A DNA stretch of 64,000 nucleotides, from positions 124,001 through 188,000 of the forward strand of contig NZ_JAAOLY010000009.1 of the NCBI RefSeq assembly GCF_011601275.1, given 5' to 3'. The notes under the pieces were generated by a model that worked only from the letters and a program-made list of their open reading frames with translations, was not told where the DNA came from and searched no databases. The position numbers and the translations under genes were made by a program. Source of the stretch: Janthinobacterium lividum (GTDB lineage: Bacteria > Pseudomonadota > Gammaproteobacteria > Burkholderiales > Burkholderiaceae_D). Positions 1 through 8,952 of the stretch are shown here, piece after piece. Every line of letters begins with the position of its first letter. Within the stretch, counting starts at the first letter, position 1.

Positions 1-1458
1 CGCTCGCACGGCCACATCCTCGACAGCGCCAACGTGCTGATCGCGAACAACAGCAAGCGCCTGGGCAAGAATCTGCGCACGGACGCGGGCCATGGCGAGC
101 AGGTGCGCGTGTATGAAGCCAGTTCCGATCTGCAGGAAGCGCAGTGGATCATCGAAGAGGCGAAAAGCCTGATCGCCGACGGCGCCTCGCGCAGCGAAAT
201 CGCGATTTTGTACCGCTCGAATGCGCAGTCGCGCGTGATCGAACATGCGCTGTTTTCGGCCGCGATTCCGTATCACGTGTATGGCGGCCAGCGCTACTTC
301 CAGCGCGCCGAGGTCAAGCATGCGATTGCCTATTTGCAATTAATGGACAATCCGCACAACGATTCGGCCTTCCTGCGCGTGGTGAACTTCCCCACGCGCG
401 GCATCGGCATGCGCTCGATCGAGCAATTGCAGGCCGCATCGGAACAGTACGGCATTTCGCTGTACGCATCCGTGCCGTATGTGGCGGGCAAGGCCGGCAG
501 CGTGCTGGCCGGCTTCGTCAAGCTGATCGAAGGCGTGCGTTTCGAAACGCAGCAATTGTCCCTGCCGGAAATGGTGCGCGTGGTACTGGAAGCGAGTACC
601 TTGCTGCAGCATTACCAGAATGAAAAGGAAGGCGCCGACCGCATCGAAAATCTGGAGCAGATGGTCAGCGCGGCCAGCCAGTTCATTTCCGAAGAAGGTT
701 TTGGCCAGGGCGCACCGGCCCACCTGGGGCCTGCCGCCCAGGCGCAGTCGGGCGCGCCTGTTGTCAACCAGGATGGCATCGAAATCCTGGACGCAGACGC
801 GCCGCTGCCGGCCGTGATGTCGCCGCTCTCCGCCTTCCTGTCGCACGCGTCGCTGGAAGCGGGTGACAACCAGGCGCAGGCGGGCCAGGATGCGCTGCAG
901 ATGATGACGGTGCACTCGGCCAAGGGCCTGGAATTCGACAACGTGTTCATCACGGGCCTGGAAGAGGGTCTGTTCCCGCACGAAAGCAGCTCGAAGGAAG
1001 ACAACGGCGTGGAAGAGGAACGCCGGCTGATGTACGTGGCGATCACGCGCGCGCGCAAGCGGCTGTACATGAGCTTTTCACAGACGCGCATGCTGCACGG
1101 CCAGACGCGCTACAACATGAAGTCGCGCTTCTTCGACGAATTGCCGGAAGAATCCTTGAAATGGCTGTCGCCGAAGGTGCAGGCGAACTGGTTCGGCAAC
1201 CGCAAGTCGGCCTGGGACGAGGCGCCTAGAGTGGCCAGCCTGGGGTCGGACAATGCGATTGCGCAAAAAATTGCGCAGAAAGCCACGGGCGGCGGCTGGC
1301 GCATCGGCGAATCCGTGGCGCACGCCAAGTTCGGCGAAGGCGTGATCGTCAACATCGAAGGCGGCGGCGGCAATGCGCGCGCGCAAATCAATTTTGGCCA
1401 GCACGGCATGAAGGTGCTGGACCTGGGGATTGCGAAGCTGGAACGTCTGGGACGGTAA
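1..1458 (+). CDS. uvrD: DNA helicase UvrD/PcrA type, C-terminal part (5' end outside window)
   Basis: The reading frame is open from base 1, so only the C-terminal ~485 residues are present. UvrD is a superfamily 1A 3'-5' helicase of nucleotide excision and mismatch repair. Visible features are the late helicase motifs: a motif IV-like stretch (EIAILYRSNAQSR), motif V (MTVHSAKGLEFDNVFITGLEEG) and motif VI (EERRLMYVAITRARKRLY). The extreme C-terminus (GWRIGESVAHAKFGEGVIV) matches the Tudor-like tail of UvrD/PcrA that contacts RNA polymerase. Walker A lies upstream of the window. It is followed by palindromic repeats rather than an obvious classical terminator. Identity is confident; UvrD rather than Rep is preferred because of the Tudor-like tail. 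Confidence 0.93.
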   Translation, partial: RSHGHILDSANVLIANNSKRLGKNLRTDAGHGEQVRVYEASSDLQEAQWIIEEAKSLIADGASRSEIAILYRSNAQSRVIEHALFSAAIPYHVYGGQRYFQRAEVKHAIAYLQLMDNPHNDSAFLRVVNFPTRGIGMRSIEQLQAASEQYGISLYASVPYVAGKAGSVLAGFVKLIEGVRFETQQLSLPEMVRVVLEASTLLQHYQNEKEGADRIENLEQMVSAASQFISEEGFGQGAPAHLGPAAQAQSGAPVVNQDGIEILDADAPLPAVMSPLSAFLSHASLEAGDNQAQAGQDALQMMTVHSAKGLEFDNVFITGLEEGLFPHESSSKEDNGVEEERRLMYVAITRARKRLYMSFSQTRMLHGQTRYNMKSRFFDELPEESLKWLSPKVQANWFGNRKSAWDEAPRVASLGSDNAIAQKIAQKATGGGWRIGESVAHAKFGEGVIVNIEGGGGNARAQINFGQHGMKVLDLGIAKLERLGR

Positions 1459-1484
1459 TGTGGAACGCGGGATGGCTGACGATG

Positions 1485-1615
1485 GCGTCGGATTACGCCT
1501 TCGGCTAATCCGACCTACGCCTGGAACGGTGATCTGGTCTGGCGCGTAGGTCGGATTAGCGCAGCGTAATCCGACAACATTGTTGGCCTCGCAGCGTCGG
1601 ATTACGCGGCGTACG
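1485..1615. repeat. Three copies of a short palindromic REP-like element
   Basis: Copy A (1485-1520) and copy B (1544-1576) are inverted versions of one ~34-bp palindrome, each with a 9-bp stem (GTCGGATTA / TAATCCGAC) flanked on one side by CTACGC or GCGTAG. Copy C (1594-1615) keeps only one arm (GCGTCGGATTACGC). A diverged fourth copy lies after polA at 6934-6975. Head-to-tail inverted pairs downstream of genes resemble REP/BIME elements; they may stop or stabilise transcripts of uvrD and of the converging gene. Confidence 0.75.
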
Positions 1616-1627
1616 TCTGGCCGGTGA

Positions 1628-2419
1628 TCACTCTTCGGTCTTGTCCAGCGACACCGTCTTGCTCTCATCGAGGGGCAGGCCGAAGATCTGCCGATAGGCG
1701 GCGTAGAACGAGCAATGCATGATGATGGTGAGGATCATCGACAGCGGCATCATCAGCTGCATCATCAGCTGCGTGCGGCCAAAGATAACGGCCAGCAACT
1801 GGCTGGTGACGACGCTGATGGCGAACCACGTGCTGGCAAAGACGATGAAGGCTGACAGCGAGCGCCAGACGGCGAAAAAGCTGAAGAACAGCGCCTTGCC
1901 CAGGCTGATGCGTTGCCAGTAGATCAGCGGCGCCGCAAAGCAGAAGGCCATGGCGGCCGGCACGTACATCGCGATGGCCAGCAGGATGCCCAGGCCCAGG
2001 CGCGATTCGGGGATGGCGGCGCGCGCCGCTTCTTCCGTCAGTTGCCCGGTGACCAGTTGCCACAGCAAGCCGCCGTCCACCAGGGTCGAGGCGCCGATGG
2101 CGACGATGGCCATGAGGATGTACAGCACGCCCAGGCCCAGCAGGGATGGAAAGGCGGGCTTGCGAAAGCCCGAGATCAAGAGGCTGGGCAGGACGCGCTT
2201 GCCCTGGTCGATATTCAGGCAGCCTTGCACGAAGGCGACGGAAAACACGGGCACGAGGATGACGGGCAGTAACTGGCCGAGCACGGGCACGATGCTGACG
2301 GCCAGCATGCAGAACATATAGCCGAGAAACAGCATCGACATGCCGCCAGGTTGCTTGCGAAACAGGGCGAAGCCTTGTTTCACCCATTGCCAGCCTGTAC
2401 TTGCAGGTAATTTTTCCAT
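1628..2419 (-). CDS. BPSS1780-family integral membrane protein
   Basis: A 263-residue, very hydrophobic protein with about six membrane segments. It starts MEKLPASTGWQWVKQG, which matches the N-terminal signature of the BPSS1780 family, whose function is unknown. This ATG lies 2 nt beyond the thrB stop codon; longer starts in frame would run far into thrB and were rejected. It is the third gene of a minus-strand group (DUF2782, thrB, this gene), an order common in Burkholderiales. The C-terminus (DESKTVSLDKTEE) is charged and probably cytoplasmic. No enzymatic motif is visible. Confidence 0.8.
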   Translation of the reverse strand: MEKLPASTGWQWVKQGFALFRKQPGGMSMLFLGYMFCMLAVSIVPVLGQLLPVILVPVFSVAFVQGCLNIDQGKRVLPSLLISGFRKPAFPSLLGLGVLYILMAIVAIGASTLVDGGLLWQLVTGQLTEEAARAAIPESRLGLGILLAIAMYVPAAMAFCFAAPLIYWQRISLGKALFFSFFAVWRSLSAFIVFASTWFAISVVTSQLLAVIFGRTQLMMQLMMPLSMILTIIMHCSFYAAYRQIFGLPLDESKTVSLDKTEE

Positions 2420-2421
2420 GT

Positions 2422-3378
2422 TTAAAACAATTCCGGAGCAGGTGTGGCAATACGTTCGCGCAGAATGCGTTCGAAATGCGTGGGATCGTGCGGGGTCAGC
2501 ATTTCCGCTTCGCGCGGCTGGTAATAATCGTACAGGCGCGACAGCCAGAAGCGCAGCGCGGCGGCGCGCAGCATCGGTTGCCATGCCGTCTGTTCTTCAT
2601 GCGTGAATGGTCGCGCGGCCTGGTAGGCGTCGAGCAGGGCGCGCACGCGCACCGTGTCGAGCACGCCCGTGGCCAGGTCCACGCACCAGTCGTTGACGGT
2701 GACGGCCACGTCGAACAGCCAGGTGTCGCAGCCGGCAAAGTAAAAGTCGAAAAAGCCCGTCAGGCGCTCGCCGTCGAACATGACGTTGTTGCGGAACAAG
2801 TCGGCATGCACGGGGCCGCGCGGGATGGCTTTATAGGTATCGCAGGCAGCGAAGGCGTCCTGGAAATGAATTTCCGCGCGCAGCAAATGCGCTTTGGCGT
2901 CGTCGAGGTGGGGCAAGACCAGCGGCGTGGTGGCGTTCCACCAGTCCAGTCCACGCAAATTCGGCTGCTGCAGGGGGAAGTCCTGCGCCGCCAGGTGCAT
3001 CTTCGCCAGCATGGCGCCGACGGCCGCGCAATGCACGGCTTGCGGCGCCATCTGCGAGCTGCCGTCGAGTTTGCTGACGATGGCGGCCGGCTTGCCTTGC
3101 AAGGCCGTCACCAGTTCGCCGTCCGCATTGGCGATCGGCGCCGGCACCAGCACGCCCCGGTCCGCCAAATGGCGCATCAGTTGCAGATAGAACGGCAATT
3201 GCTCGAAGCTGAGGTTTTCAAAGATCGTCAGCACGTACTCGCCGCGCTCCGTGCTCAAGAAAAAGTTGCTGTTTTCGATGCCGGATGCGATGCCCTTGAG
3301 CGCCAGAGGTTTGCCAAGTGGAAACTGCGTGATCCACTGGCCGATATCGTCCAGGTGTAGCGCGGTAAAAACTGCCAT
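2422..3378 (-). CDS. thrB: Homoserine kinase (ThrB, APH-fold type)
   Basis: A 318-residue homoserine kinase of the aminoglycoside-phosphotransferase fold, the class used by beta- and gammaproteobacteria instead of the GHMP enzyme. It phosphorylates L-homoserine with ATP on the way to threonine. Visible features: N-terminal [13 protein letters not shown] nucleotide-binding loop, the catalytic Brenner-type motif [11 protein letters not shown] at about residue 190, and the Mg-binding segment GFFDFYFAG. Length is normal. No clear Shine-Dalgarno sequence precedes the ATG. A terminator-like hairpin sits only 28 nt upstream, between this gene and the DUF2782 gene, so thrB depends on read-through or on a very close promoter. 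Confidence 0.93.
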   Translation of the reverse strand: MAVFTALHLDDIGQWITQFPLGKPLALKGIASGIENSNFFLSTERGEYVLTIFENLSFEQLPFYLQLMRHLADRGVLVPAPIANADGELVTALQGKPAAIVSKLDGSSQMAPQAVHCAAVGAMLAKMHLAAQDFPLQQPNLRGLDWWNATTPLVLPHLDDAKAHLLRAEIHFQDAFAACDTYKAIPRGPVHADLFRNNVMFDGERLTGFFDFYFAGCDTWLFDVAVTVNDWCVDLATGVLDTVRVRALLDAYQAARPFTHEEQTAWQPMLRAAALRFWLSRLYDYYQPREAEMLTPHDPTHFERILRERIATPAPELF

Positions 3379-3406
3379 GGGAAAGAGGGGATTGGTCTAA
3401 ATGGTC

Positions 3407-3443
3407 AAAAAAAAGCCGGCTGCCCCGCAAGTGGCCGGGGCAG
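3407..3443 (-). terminator. Terminator-like hairpin between DUF2782 gene and thrB
   Basis: Read on the minus strand, CTGCCCC (3443-3437) pairs with GGGGCAG (3426-3420) across a ~10-nt loop, followed after a short GC stretch by eight T residues (3414-3407). The form is that of an intrinsic terminator, slightly distant from its U tract, placed 20 nt after the DUF2782 stop and 28 nt before the thrB start. Confidence 0.6.
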
Positions 3444-3462
3444 GGCAGAAGAGAGTGGCTGC

Positions 3463-3858
3463 TTACTTCGCTGGTGTGGGCGGTGCTGGCGCGTCCGCTG
3501 CCTCTTCGTCGCGTTGTTTCTGTTTCTTCTTGCCCAGATCGAATTCCAGCACTTTCCATTGCGGGCCGCGCAGGGCGCCGTTGTGGGCTTGGTCGCCGCC
3601 AGCGGCCGGCTTCATGTAATAGGTGCTGCCGCCGCTCGTGACTTTGACTTCGGACGTTACGCCCGCTTCGCGTTTTTCGGTAATCTGCTGCTTGGCTGCC
3701 GCTGGCGCCACGGTGATGGGCGCTTCGCCCATTTCCTCGATACGTTCGAGTTGCGGCGGCGCGTCGCTCGGTTTGGCCGGCGTCTGGGCGCTGGCGATGG
3801 CCGAACATGCCAGCAGGGGCAGGGCGAGGAATGTCCAGAGTGTCGATGTACGCATCAT
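3463..3858 (-). CDS. DUF2782 family exported protein
   Basis: A ~131-residue protein starting MMRTSTLWTFLALPLLACS, a clear signal peptide with probable cleavage at ASAQ. The mature part has the DUF2782 core (EITVVPA-like ITVAPAAAKQQITEKREAG, then GSTYYMKPAAGG and a lysine-rich tail). A GGAAG element lies 10-14 nt upstream of the tandem ATGs; a longer in-frame start lacks a ribosome site and would bury the signal peptide. Family function is unknown. It is divergent from polA, with a 292-bp intergenic region between them, and is the first gene of the minus-strand group leading to thrB. Confidence 0.8.
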   Translation of the reverse strand: MMRTSTLWTFLALPLLACSAIASAQTPAKPSDAPPQLERIEEMGEAPITVAPAAAKQQITEKREAGVTSEVKVTSGGSTYYMKPAAGGDQAHNGALRGPQWKVLEFDLGKKKQKQRDEEAADAPAPPTPAK

Positions 3859-4150
3859 GATGGGTTCGCTTCCATGTGTGGGACTGCAGCGCGTGCAGTG
3901 GTGTAATGCCGTCAATTTATCTATAAGGCATTGTAACAAACTGGTAGGCAATGCTGTTTAAATGAGCGGAAATGGCTGGCAACGGCAGCCTGCGCGCCCG
4001 CACGGGGTCGCCAAGTTGCTAAAAACGCCAGGAACGGCACGCATTGCAGCCGGTGGCGCGGCCCTAAACTCTGCGATAATTGTGCGATATTCCGCCCGTT
4101 CGCCGCTGTGTCTTCCCGGCTGGCGCGGCTCACCTTATTTTATTGGCATT

Positions 4151-6910
4151 ATGCAAAACACCCTGCTGTTAGTCGACGGTTCCAGTTACCTTTATCGTGC
4201 CTTCCATGCGCTGCCCGACCTGCGCAGCCCGGATGGCTATCCCACGGGCGCCATGCACGGCATGGTCAACATGCTGCGCCGTTTGCGCGCCGATTTCCCG
4301 GCCGCTTACATCGCCTGCGTGTTCGATGCCAAAGGTAAAACTTTCCGCGACGACATGTATCCCGAATACAAGGCCACGCGCGCCTCGATGCCGGACGACC
4401 TGCGCTTGCAGATCGAACCGATCCACGAAGCCGTGCGCGCCATGGGCTGGCCGATCCTGATGGTCGACGGCGTGGAAGCGGACGACGTGATTGGGACTTT
4501 GGCCGTGCAGGCCGCTGCCGCCGGCATGAACGTGGTGGTGTCCACGGGCGACAAGGACCTGGCGCAGCTGGTCAACAGCCAGGTGACCCTGATCAATACC
4601 ATGAGCAATGAAAAGCTCGACGAAGCGGCCGTGCTGGTCAAATTCGGCGTGCCGCCGAACCGCATCATCGATTACCTGTCGCTGATCGGCGATACGGTGG
4701 ACAACGTGCCGGGCGTATCGAAATGCGGCCCGAAGACGGCCGTCAAATGGCTGACCTTGTACGACAGCCTGGAAGGCGTGATGGAAAACGCGGCCAGTGT
4801 GGGCGGCGCCGTGGGGGAAAACCTGCGCACGGCCCTGCCATGGCTGCCGCAGGCGCGCGCCTTGATCACCGTCAAGACCGATTGCGATTTATCCGGGCAC
4901 ATGACAACGATCGCCGACTCGCTGGTGGCGAAGCAGGAAGACAAGGAAGCGCTGCTGGCTTTCTTCAACCGCTACGGCTTCAAGGCCCTGCTGCGCGAAC
5001 TGGGCGCCGCGCCGCCGCCGATGTCGCCGGTCGGCGCGCCTGTTGCTGGTGGCGCTGCCAGCAACACGACGGGCGACATGTTCGCCGATGCCGTGCCAGC
5101 GGCGGAAGCCGTGTACGAAACCGTGCTGACGGATGAACAGCTGGACAAATGGATCGCCCTGATCGATGCGGCGCCCTTGACCGCCGTCGACACGGAAACC
5201 ACGTCGCTGGAACCGATGACGGCGCAAATGGTCGGCATTTCCCTCTCGGTGGCAGAGCACGCCGCCTGTTACATTCCGCTGGCCCACGACTACGCGGGCG
5301 CGCCGGAACAGTTGACGCGCGAACACGTGCTGGCGAAACTGCGCCCGTGGCTGGAAGATGCAAACAAGCCCAAGCTGGGCCAGAACCTCAAGTATGACAG
5401 CCACATCTTCGCCAACCACGGCGTGACCTTGCGCGGCATCGCCCACGATACCCTGCTGGAATCGTATGTGTTCGAGTCGCACAAGAAACACGACATGGAC
5501 AGCCTGGCCCTGCGCCACCTGAACTACACGACGATCCCGTTCGAGGACGTGTGCGGCAAGGGCGCCAAGCAGATTACCTTCAACCAGGTGGAAGTGGAGC
5601 AGGCGGCGAAATATGCGGCCGAGGACGCCGACGTTACCTTGCGCCTGCACAATGCCATGTGGGGCAATGTGGCGAACGATGACAAGCTGACCTTCATCTA
5701 TGAAAAGATCGAGATGCCGACGGCCGTGGTCTTGCAAAAGATCGAACGCAACGGTGTGCTGATCGATGACGAATTGCTCAACATCCAGTCGGCCGAGCTG
5801 GCCGTGAAGATTTTAGAGTTGGAAAAGAAGGCGTATGAACTGGCCGAGCAGCCGTTCAACCTGGGTTCGCCCAAGCAGATCGGCGAGATTTTCTTTGAGA
5901 AGCTGAAGCTGCCGGTGGTCAAGAAAACCCCGACGGGCGCGCCGTCGACGGATGAGGAAGTCTTGCAAAAGCTGGCCGAGGATTATCCATTGCCCAAAGT
6001 GCTGCTGGAATACCGCGGCATGGCCAAACTGAAGTCGACCTATACCGATAAATTGCCGAAGATGATCAACGTCACGACGGGCAGGGTGCATACGAACTAT
6101 GCGCAAGCCGTGGCCGTGACGGGACGATTGGCGTCGAACGACCCGAACTTGCAGAATATTCCCATCCGCAGCGCGGAAGGGCGCCGCATCCGTGAAGCCT
6201 TTATTGCGCCGCCCGGCAGCCACATCGTCTCGGCCGACTATTCGCAAATTGAATTGCGCATCATGGCGCATATCTCGGGCGACGAAGCCATGTTGCGCGC
6301 ATTTGCCGACGGCATCGACATTCACCGCGCCACGGCGGCCGAAATCTTTGGCGTGCCGGCCGCGGAAGTACAAAGCGAGCAGCGCCGCTACGCCAAGGTC
6401 ATCAACTTCGGTTTGATTTACGGCATGAGCGCGTTCGGCCTGGCCGGTAACTTGGGCGTGGACCGCACGGCCGCGCAAAGCTATATCGACCGTTACTTCG
6501 CGCGTTTTTCTGGCGTGAAACAGTACATGGAAGACACGCGCCAGCAAGCGAAGGCGCGCGGCTACGTGGAAACCGTGTTTGGCCGCCGTCTGTGGCTGCC
6601 GGAAATCAATTCGCCGAACGGCCCGCGCCGCCAGGGCGCGGAACGGGCGGCGATCAACGCGCCGATGCAGGGCACGGCCGCCGACCTGATCAAGCTGGCC
6701 ATGATCGCCGTGCAAGGCTGGCTGGAAACGGACAACTTGCAGACGAAGATGATCATGCAGGTGCACGATGAACTGGTGCTGGAAGTGCCGGACGCCGAGC
6801 TGGAATTGGTCAAGCGCAAGCTGCCGGAACTGATGGCGGGCGTGGCCGACCTGAAAGTGCCTTTGATCGCCGAGGTGGGCGTCGGCAAAAATTGGGACGA
6901 AGCGCATTAA
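4151..6910 (+). CDS. polA: DNA polymerase I
   Basis: A 919-residue family A polymerase with all three modules. Residues ~1-290 are the 5'-3' exonuclease (VDGSSYLYRAFHALPDLR, later VSTGDKDLAQLV and GDTVDNVPGV). Residues ~325-510 are the 3'-5' proofreading exonuclease with the DxE pair intact (AVDTETTSLEPM), and the rest is the polymerase (motif A VSADYSQIELRIMAHISG; motif C MQVHDELVLEVP). The start at MQNTLLLVDGSSYLY matches the family; a longer frame upstream reads through the intergenic region and has no family similarity. It functions in Okazaki-fragment maturation and repair synthesis. Confidence 0.97.
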   Translation: MQNTLLLVDGSSYLYRAFHALPDLRSPDGYPTGAMHGMVNMLRRLRADFPAAYIACVFDAKGKTFRDDMYPEYKATRASMPDDLRLQIEPIHEAVRAMGWPILMVDGVEADDVIGTLAVQAAAAGMNVVVSTGDKDLAQLVNSQVTLINTMSNEKLDEAAVLVKFGVPPNRIIDYLSLIGDTVDNVPGVSKCGPKTAVKWLTLYDSLEGVMENAASVGGAVGENLRTALPWLPQARALITVKTDCDLSGHMTTIADSLVAKQEDKEALLAFFNRYGFKALLRELGAAPPPMSPVGAPVAGGAASNTTGDMFADAVPAAEAVYETVLTDEQLDKWIALIDAAPLTAVDTETTSLEPMTAQMVGISLSVAEHAACYIPLAHDYAGAPEQLTREHVLAKLRPWLEDANKPKLGQNLKYDSHIFANHGVTLRGIAHDTLLESYVFESHKKHDMDSLALRHLNYTTIPFEDVCGKGAKQITFNQVEVEQAAKYAAEDADVTLRLHNAMWGNVANDDKLTFIYEKIEMPTAVVLQKIERNGVLIDDELLNIQSAELAVKILELEKKAYELAEQPFNLGSPKQIGEIFFEKLKLPVVKKTPTGAPSTDEEVLQKLAEDYPLPKVLLEYRGMAKLKSTYTDKLPKMINVTTGRVHTNYAQAVAVTGRLASNDPNLQNIPIRSAEGRRIREAFIAPPGSHIVSADYSQIELRIMAHISGDEAMLRAFADGIDIHRATAAEIFGVPAAEVQSEQRRYAKVINFGLIYGMSAFGLAGNLGVDRTAAQSYIDRYFARFSGVKQYMEDTRQQAKARGYVETVFGRRLWLPEINSPNGPRRQGAERAAINAPMQGTAADLIKLAMIAVQGWLETDNLQTKMIMQVHDELVLEVPDAELELVKRKLPELMAGVADLKVPLIAEVGVGKNWDEAH

Positions 6911-6933
6911 CAATGTGACATAGCAGCAATGAC

Positions 6934-6975
6934 CGTAGGTCGGCTTAGCGCGCAGCGCGTAAGCCGACATTTTTT
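6934..6975 (+). terminator. REP-like palindrome serving as polA terminator
   Basis: A 9-bp stem (GTCGGCTTA at 6939-6947 with TAAGCCGAC at 6960-6968) is followed by six T residues (6970-6975). It has the same layout and flank (GTAG) as the repeats at 1485-1615, but one base pair of the stem has changed on both sides (A-T to C-G). Position and T run make it a plausible intrinsic terminator for polA. Confidence 0.7.
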
Positions 6976-7001
6976 GTCAACACACCTTTCAGGAGAAACG
7001 C

Positions 7002-7886
7002 ATGAGCGACATGATCACCGATTGTGAAAGTTTGCTGGGCCAGAGCAGCTTGTCCGGGCCGGATGGCCGGCGTGGCTTCCTGAAGGTGGCGCTGGGCACG
7101 GGCTTTGCGGTGGCCGTGCTGCCCGTGGCGGCGCAAAACGTCATCAAGACGGATTCCGCCGGGCTCGTCACGGGCAGCATGTCGGTGATGGTCGATGGCC
7201 AGGCCGTGCCCGTGTATGCGGCCCAGCCGGAAGGCAAGACGGGTTTGCCCGTGGTATTGGTCATTTCGGAAATCTTTGGCGTGCATGAACATATCGCCGA
7301 CATGGCGCGCCGCTTCGCCAAGCAGGGCTACCTGGCCTTGGCGCCTGATCTGTTCGTGCGCCAGGGCGACCCGACCAAAGTGGGCAGCATCCCGGAGTTG
7401 ATGAAAGGCATCATCGCCAAGACGCCGGACGCGCAGGTGATGGCGGATCTCGACGCTGTCGTTGCGTGGGCGAAACAGAATGGCGGCGATACGAGCCGCC
7501 TGGGCATCACGGGTTTTTGCTGGGGCGGGCGCATCACGTGGCTGTACGCGGCGCACAATCCGGCCGTCAAGGCGGGCGTGGCCTGGTATGGCCGTCTGGT
7601 GGGCGAGCCGACTGCCTTGCAACCGAGCAACCCCATCGATATCGCCGCTACCTTGAAAGTGCCCGTGTTGGGCTTGTATGGCGGCAAGGATACGGGCATC
7701 ACGCAGGAGTCGATCGGCAAAATGAAAGACGCGCTGGCCAAAGGCGGCAACAAGTCCGAATTCGTCGTGTACCCCGATGCGGGCCACGCCTTTAATGCCG
7801 ATTACCGCCCCAGCTATGTGGCGGCCGATGCAAAAGACGGCTATGCGCGCTGTCTGGACTGGTTCAAAAAGCATGGTGTTGCCTGA
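7002..7886 (+). CDS. Dienelactone hydrolase family protein, probably Tat-exported
   Basis: A 294-residue alpha/beta hydrolase of the dienelactone hydrolase family. The nucleophile elbow reads GFCWGGR, giving the cysteine nucleophile typical of these enzymes, and DAGHAFN supplies the histidine. IFGVHEHIADMARRFAKQGY is the usual N-terminal family block. The N-terminus carries GRRGFLKVALGTGFAVAVL, a twin-arginine-type signal, so the enzyme probably acts in the periplasm, as in the YghX/YafA-like subgroup. AGGAG lies 7 nt before the ATG. Natural substrate is unknown; no aromatic-degradation genes adjoin it. Confidence 0.87.
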   Translation: MSDMITDCESLLGQSSLSGPDGRRGFLKVALGTGFAVAVLPVAAQNVIKTDSAGLVTGSMSVMVDGQAVPVYAAQPEGKTGLPVVLVISEIFGVHEHIADMARRFAKQGYLALAPDLFVRQGDPTKVGSIPELMKGIIAKTPDAQVMADLDAVVAWAKQNGGDTSRLGITGFCWGGRITWLYAAHNPAVKAGVAWYGRLVGEPTALQPSNPIDIAATLKVPVLGLYGGKDTGITQESIGKMKDALAKGGNKSEFVVYPDAGHAFNADYRPSYVAADAKDGYARCLDWFKKHGVA

Positions 7887-8131
7887 GGTTGCAACAAAAA
7901 ACAGCTGATTTCTTCAATCATGACGCGAAAGGCGCAGCGGGCTGTAAAATGCCCGGTGCGCGCCAATGCAGTACAATTGCATCTTCATCGCGCGACGCTG
8001 CCGCCAAACGCGCAAAAAATTAAATAACAAATAACATCGCATGCATCAGGCCAGACGCCGGCATCGCGGGCGCCAGTCAACCGGCGCCATTTTGAGGTAA
8101 GAAAATCATCGATCCCGTCCTTATATCCATT

Positions 8132-8890
8132 TTGCTCGCGACCACGATTGCGGGCGTCTTCAGCATTACTGCGGCGGCGATCTTTTCGTTTGCATTCCTG
8201 TCCAAGGTGGTCGAGCGCATGGTCAGCTTGTCCGTCGGCATCATGTTGTCGACGTCCCTGCTGCACGCCCTGCCCGAAGCGTTCGAGTCGCAGGCCGACC
8301 CGCGCAGCCTGTTCGCCACCCTGCTGGCGGGCTTGCTGGCCTTCTTCATGCTGGAAAAATTCGCCATCCTGCGCCATTCGCACCACCACGAAGGCGACGG
8401 CCACCACCATGCGCACGGCCACGACAAGCACGAGGCAGGCAAGGCCGGCTGGATGATCCTGGTCGGCGACGGCATGCACAATTTTACGGACGGCATTTTG
8501 ATCGCCGCCGCCTTCCTGGCCGACCCGAAGCTGGGCCTGGTTACGGGCCTGGCCATCATCGCGCATGAAATCCCGCAGGAAATCGGCGACTTCATCGTGC
8601 TGCTCAACGCCGGCTTCTCGCGCCTGCGCGCCTATATCTTTAACCTGCTGTGCAGCCTGATGGCCGTGGCCGGCGGCCTGCTCGGCTATTTCACCCTGGA
8701 CCGCGCCAGCAATCTGATCCCGTATGTGCTCGTGTTCGCCTCGTCCGGCTTCATCTATATTGCCCTGTCCGACCTGATGCCGCAGATGCAGCGCCGCGCC
8801 ACCTTGCGCGAAACCATCCCGCAAGTGCTCTTGATCGCGCTGGGCGTGTGCATCGTGCTGTTCCTGACGCACAAGCGCCACGGCGGTTGA
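8132..8890 (+). CDS. ZIP family metal (zinc) transporter
   Basis: A ~252-260-residue protein with about eight membrane segments, a histidine-rich cytoplasmic loop (HSHHHEGDGHHHAHGHDKHE) and the conserved ZIP helices (DGMHNFTDGILIAAAFL; AHEIPQEIGDFIVLL) carrying the metal-binding His, Asn, Asp and Glu residues. It probably imports zinc or a similar divalent cation. The coordinates use TTG at 8132, the only ATG/GTG/TTG before the conserved part, but that codon has no ribosome site. A GAGGT at 8094-8098 points instead to ATC codons at 8105 or 8108, which would add the residues (I)IDPVLISI; an in-frame stop at 8093 rules out anything longer. A 6-bp GGCGCC hairpin (8069-8088) lies just before that ribosome site. 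Confidence 0.85.
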   Translation: MLATTIAGVFSITAAAIFSFAFLSKVVERMVSLSVGIMLSTSLLHALPEAFESQADPRSLFATLLAGLLAFFMLEKFAILRHSHHHEGDGHHHAHGHDKHEAGKAGWMILVGDGMHNFTDGILIAAAFLADPKLGLVTGLAIIAHEIPQEIGDFIVLLNAGFSRLRAYIFNLLCSLMAVAGGLLGYFTLDRASNLIPYVLVFASSGFIYIALSDLMPQMQRRATLRETIPQVLLIALGVCIVLFLTHKRHGG

Positions 8891-8915
8891 TGTCGGGCAC
8901 TGCCGGGTGTAGTAT
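8887..8915 (+). promoter_or_regulatory. Candidate sigma70 promoter for the ABC-F leader
   Basis: TTGATG (8887-8892) and TAGTAT (8910-8915) are separated by exactly 17 bp, each matching 4 of 6 consensus bases. A start near 8922 would give a leader of about 225 nt containing the small ORF at 8953-9039 before the ABC-F start codon. Confidence 0.5.
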
Positions 8916-8952
8916 TGCCTTTCTGACTAACTTGCACAGAAAGGAGGAAAAT

